Source: Edolisoma coerulescens (taxonomy: Eukaryota > Chordata > Aves > Passeriformes > Campephagidae). From it: a stretch of 64,000 nucleotides of DNA. The number at the start of each line of letters is the position of its first letter. The stretch's first letter is position 1. Both the position numbers and the translations under genes were made by a program. The notes beneath the pieces are model-generated. The model ran no database searches and was not told where the DNA came from. It saw only the letters and a list, made by a program, of their open reading frames with translations. Location of the stretch: contig VWZW01004047.1 of assembly GCA_013397115.1 (NCBI GenBank), forward strand, positions 348,820 to 412,819, read 5' to 3'. Below are positions 62,201 to 64,000 of this stretch, in pieces.

Positions 62201-63144
62201 GGAAGCTGCTGGGGCACTCCAGGTGTGTGTAAGAGCAGGACAAATATGAATATTTGTATCTGGCACTAATACATACACTGGTAAGCCCTGCACAAATTAA
62301 AGTCCAAATGTAAACAACTAATAAACACTTTATGGTGTGAAGCCTCAGAGAATACTGTCTGCTGTATGTCTAAAATCCTACAGTGGAAAGGCACAGCATA
62401 ATAATTAAAAATTCCTTTTCATAATGAATTCCTGAGTTGTGCCTAGTCCTCTGCACTGCTCAGAGCCCTTTGCTTCAGCTGACACCACGAAAACTGATGA
62501 TGCATCACAGGATTTAATAAGTTCATAGCAACATCTGTAAGGAAGGTACTTTACAAGGATTATAGGAACGTAATTAACTTGAGAGAGGCTGAGTATGTAT
62601 TACCTAAGCACCTTGGGAGAAGGCCTCATTAAATACATGACTCAGGCTTCCTAATTTCTTTTAAAAACTTTTTTTTTTTGTTTTACACCAGTCTCAAGTT
62701 CTGCTTATAACAAGGACAAAACTACTAAATTAACCTGCTAGATGACAATTATATACAGCATATACAGTACTGAGATAAAAATCAAGATTAAGGCCTTACT
62801 TGAATACAAAAGTCTTTTCAGGGTTTGTCTCTGGCTTTAAAACCCATGACTCCAATTCATCACCACTTTGGAGGAAACTAAAGACCCAATGACCAAAAGA
62901 GCAAAAACCCATCTAACCTACTGCATTTATTTAAGTGGACTTCTCCCCCAAAGGATTCTTGTTTCTTCTTTTTAGCCAGCTATTAAAAAGTAGGAATCCA
63001 GCAAGGGTCTGTCAGCTGGCAGAAAATACAGAGAGCTCCACCACACAGTGTGAGTCAGGATCCAAGCACATACACACACAAGGAGGAGAAGGAAGCGAGA
63101 CCCAGCTGTAAAGAGCAGAGGGAGCTGTCAGGCTGCAGTCCTAC
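59239..63144 (-). other. Inferred FAM124B 5' intron; no coding feature seen
   Basis: This stretch lies between the inferred leader exon and the coding exon. It contains simple T and A runs, a GC-rich patch near 60950-61250 whose open frames I do not recognise, and one ambiguous base at 60088. I see no convincing exon or RNA gene. Confidence 0.45.
60078..60088. other. Unresolved base (N) at the end of a poly(T) run
   Basis: A single N at 60088 ends a run of ten T. This is most likely homopolymer-length uncertainty in the assembly. It lies in the inferred FAM124B 5' intron and affects no coding sequence. Confidence 0.95.
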
Positions 63145-63290
63145 CTGGCAGAGCGGCTGCAGCGCTGCCCGGGGCTCTGCCGGAGCCGCAGCCCAGCCCG
63201 GCAGCACCGCGGCTCCAGCTCCTCCCAGCGACTCCGGCTCCTGCCGGGAGCAACACCACGCCTGGAGCTGCACGGACAAGGGCGAGCTTC
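63145..63290 (-). other. FAM124B: Candidate FAM124B non-coding first exon
   Basis: On the minus strand this stretch is GC-rich with about 14 CpGs in 145 bp. It contains no ATG and ends in CTGCCAG followed by GTAGGACTG, a consensus donor (GT at 63144-63143). Splicing this donor to the acceptor at 59240-59239 would give an ATG-free leader that enters the FAM124B start codon directly across a 3.9-kb intron. The upper limit (transcription start) is not defined by sequence; 63290 is an estimate. The link to FAM124B is inference from strand, distance and splice-signal quality. Confidence 0.5.
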
Positions 63291-63345
63291 AAGGCTCACA
63301 GGAGATAAAATGTAAAGTAAAGTGAGAGAGGTTCCTCCTGACACT
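63146..63345 (-). promoter_or_regulatory. Candidate CpG-rich promoter of FAM124B
   Basis: A short CpG cluster stands out from the AT-rich flanks and covers the candidate first exon. No good TATA box precedes it on the minus strand. A GATA-type word (AGATAA, plus strand 63303-63308) lies just upstream of the cluster. A TATA-less CpG promoter is the simplest reading. The cluster is short, so it could instead be a GC-rich remnant without promoter activity. Confidence 0.4.
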
Positions 63346-63805
63346 GAGCCACGGCTCCCAGGGGACAGGGATCCTTGGCACTATGGCACACGCTGCCAGA
63401 GGGACACCCTGGATTAAACCACATCTTCCCTGTGCACCTGGCGACTGCAGCAACCAGAGTACAGCAAAGGTGTCCTCAGGTGATGCAGGCTTTGGGGCAA
63501 GGGCAAGGCTGGGAGAGCAGCGCTGAGACACAGAGATGAGCTTCCTAGTAGTAACAAATATGTTGTAAAAAGGCACTGCATATCCTTGGCTGGTTTTTAT
63601 ATTCATCTCCCACCAAACGTGGGCTATGTGTCCTCAGTGAGTCATGGGACACTTGCAGATAGTTCCATTCTTCCTCAGTTTTCAGTTTGTCTAAAATATT
63701 AAAAAAAACCCAAAACCCTCCATGCACCCAAACCAAGATCCACTAAAAATAATGAGCCAATCGCAGGTCATAGCAGAAACAAGTATTCAACAAAAAAAGT
63801 GAGAG

Positions 63806-64000
63806 CACAGAATCAAAGAATGAGTCTGGTTGGAAGGGACCACCATGGGGCATCTGGTCCAACCTCTGTGCTCACGCAGGATCATCTCAGAGCACACATG
63901 GCACAGGATTGTGTCCAGATGGTTGTTCTGGAATATCTCCACTGAGGGAGACTCCACACCCTGTCGGGACAACCTGATCCAGTGCTCGGTCACTGCACAG
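63806..64000 (-). mobile_element. CR1 LINE 3' end, running off the window
   Basis: Read on the plus strand it begins CACAGAATCAAAGAATGAG, the reverse complement of a CR1-type ATTCTRTG terminal repeat. It continues with the familiar TTGGAAGGGACC, CATCTGGTCCAACC, AATATCTCCACTGAGGGAGAC and CAGTGCTCGGTCACTGCACAG words of the CR1 3' region. The element is therefore on the minus strand, with its 3' terminus at about 63806, and continues beyond 64000. It sits upstream of the candidate FAM124B promoter. Confidence 0.93.

Noticed and set aside
1..64000. Exons of SERPINE2 or CUL3, tRNA or rRNA genes, and endogenous retroviruses
   Set aside because: I looked for the characteristic SERPINE2 and CUL3 protein motifs, tRNA B-box-like GGTTCGAATCC words and retroviral gene motifs among the open frames and sequence. 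I saw none convincing; small exons could still escape visual reading.

Overview
The window looks like avian nuclear DNA. Three truncated retroposon pieces match the 3' end of CR1, the main bird LINE, one with its ATTCTRTG-type terminal repeat. The one recognisable gene is interrupted by introns with canonical GT/AG borders, and coding density is very low. There are no bacterial-style operons, ribosome-binding sites or long unbroken gene runs. Nearly all open frames longer than 60 codons are chance frames, mostly in GC-rich patches.

The single gene I can support is FAM124B, on the minus strand. Its coding part is two exons, join(58499..59227, 56395..57009) on the complement. They splice in phase 0 to give a 447-residue protein, close to the roughly 455 residues I recall for the human protein. 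A splice acceptor lies 11 bases before the start codon, so a separate non-coding leader exon must lie at higher coordinates. The best candidate is a CpG-rich, ATG-free stretch ending in a consensus donor at 63145, about 3.9 kb upstream. A canonical AATAAA signal lies about 270 bases past the stop. The intron between the coding exons carries an old CR1 fragment. In human, FAM124B sits between SERPINE2 (downstream side, across a large gene-poor interval) and CUL3 (upstream side). I see no exon of either gene here.

Positions 1 to about 56100 hold no gene I can support and fit that gene-poor interval. They contain several CpG-rich patches (about 5465-5800, 31970-32345, 45425-45720 and 52690-53205), two notable tandem arrays, simple repeats and one CR1 relic. 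The arrays are an 11 x 7 bp run with G-quadruplex potential on the minus strand and a 30/27 bp minisatellite. There are also several inverted repeats: a perfect 26-bp palindrome at 15692, an 89-bp pre-miRNA-sized hairpin at 38585, a paired SOX-like inverted repeat at 44929 and a CR1 tail-to-tail inverted repeat at 10654. Some AT-rich stretches with homeodomain, POU or SOX-like words are plausible long-range enhancers, but conservation cannot be judged from one sequence.

I found no previously undescribed multi-gene system. The most checkable leads are the hairpin at 38585-38673, the minisatellite-bearing CpG island at 52.7-53.2 kb, the G-quadruplex array at 45.6 kb and the inferred FAM124B leader exon and promoter.
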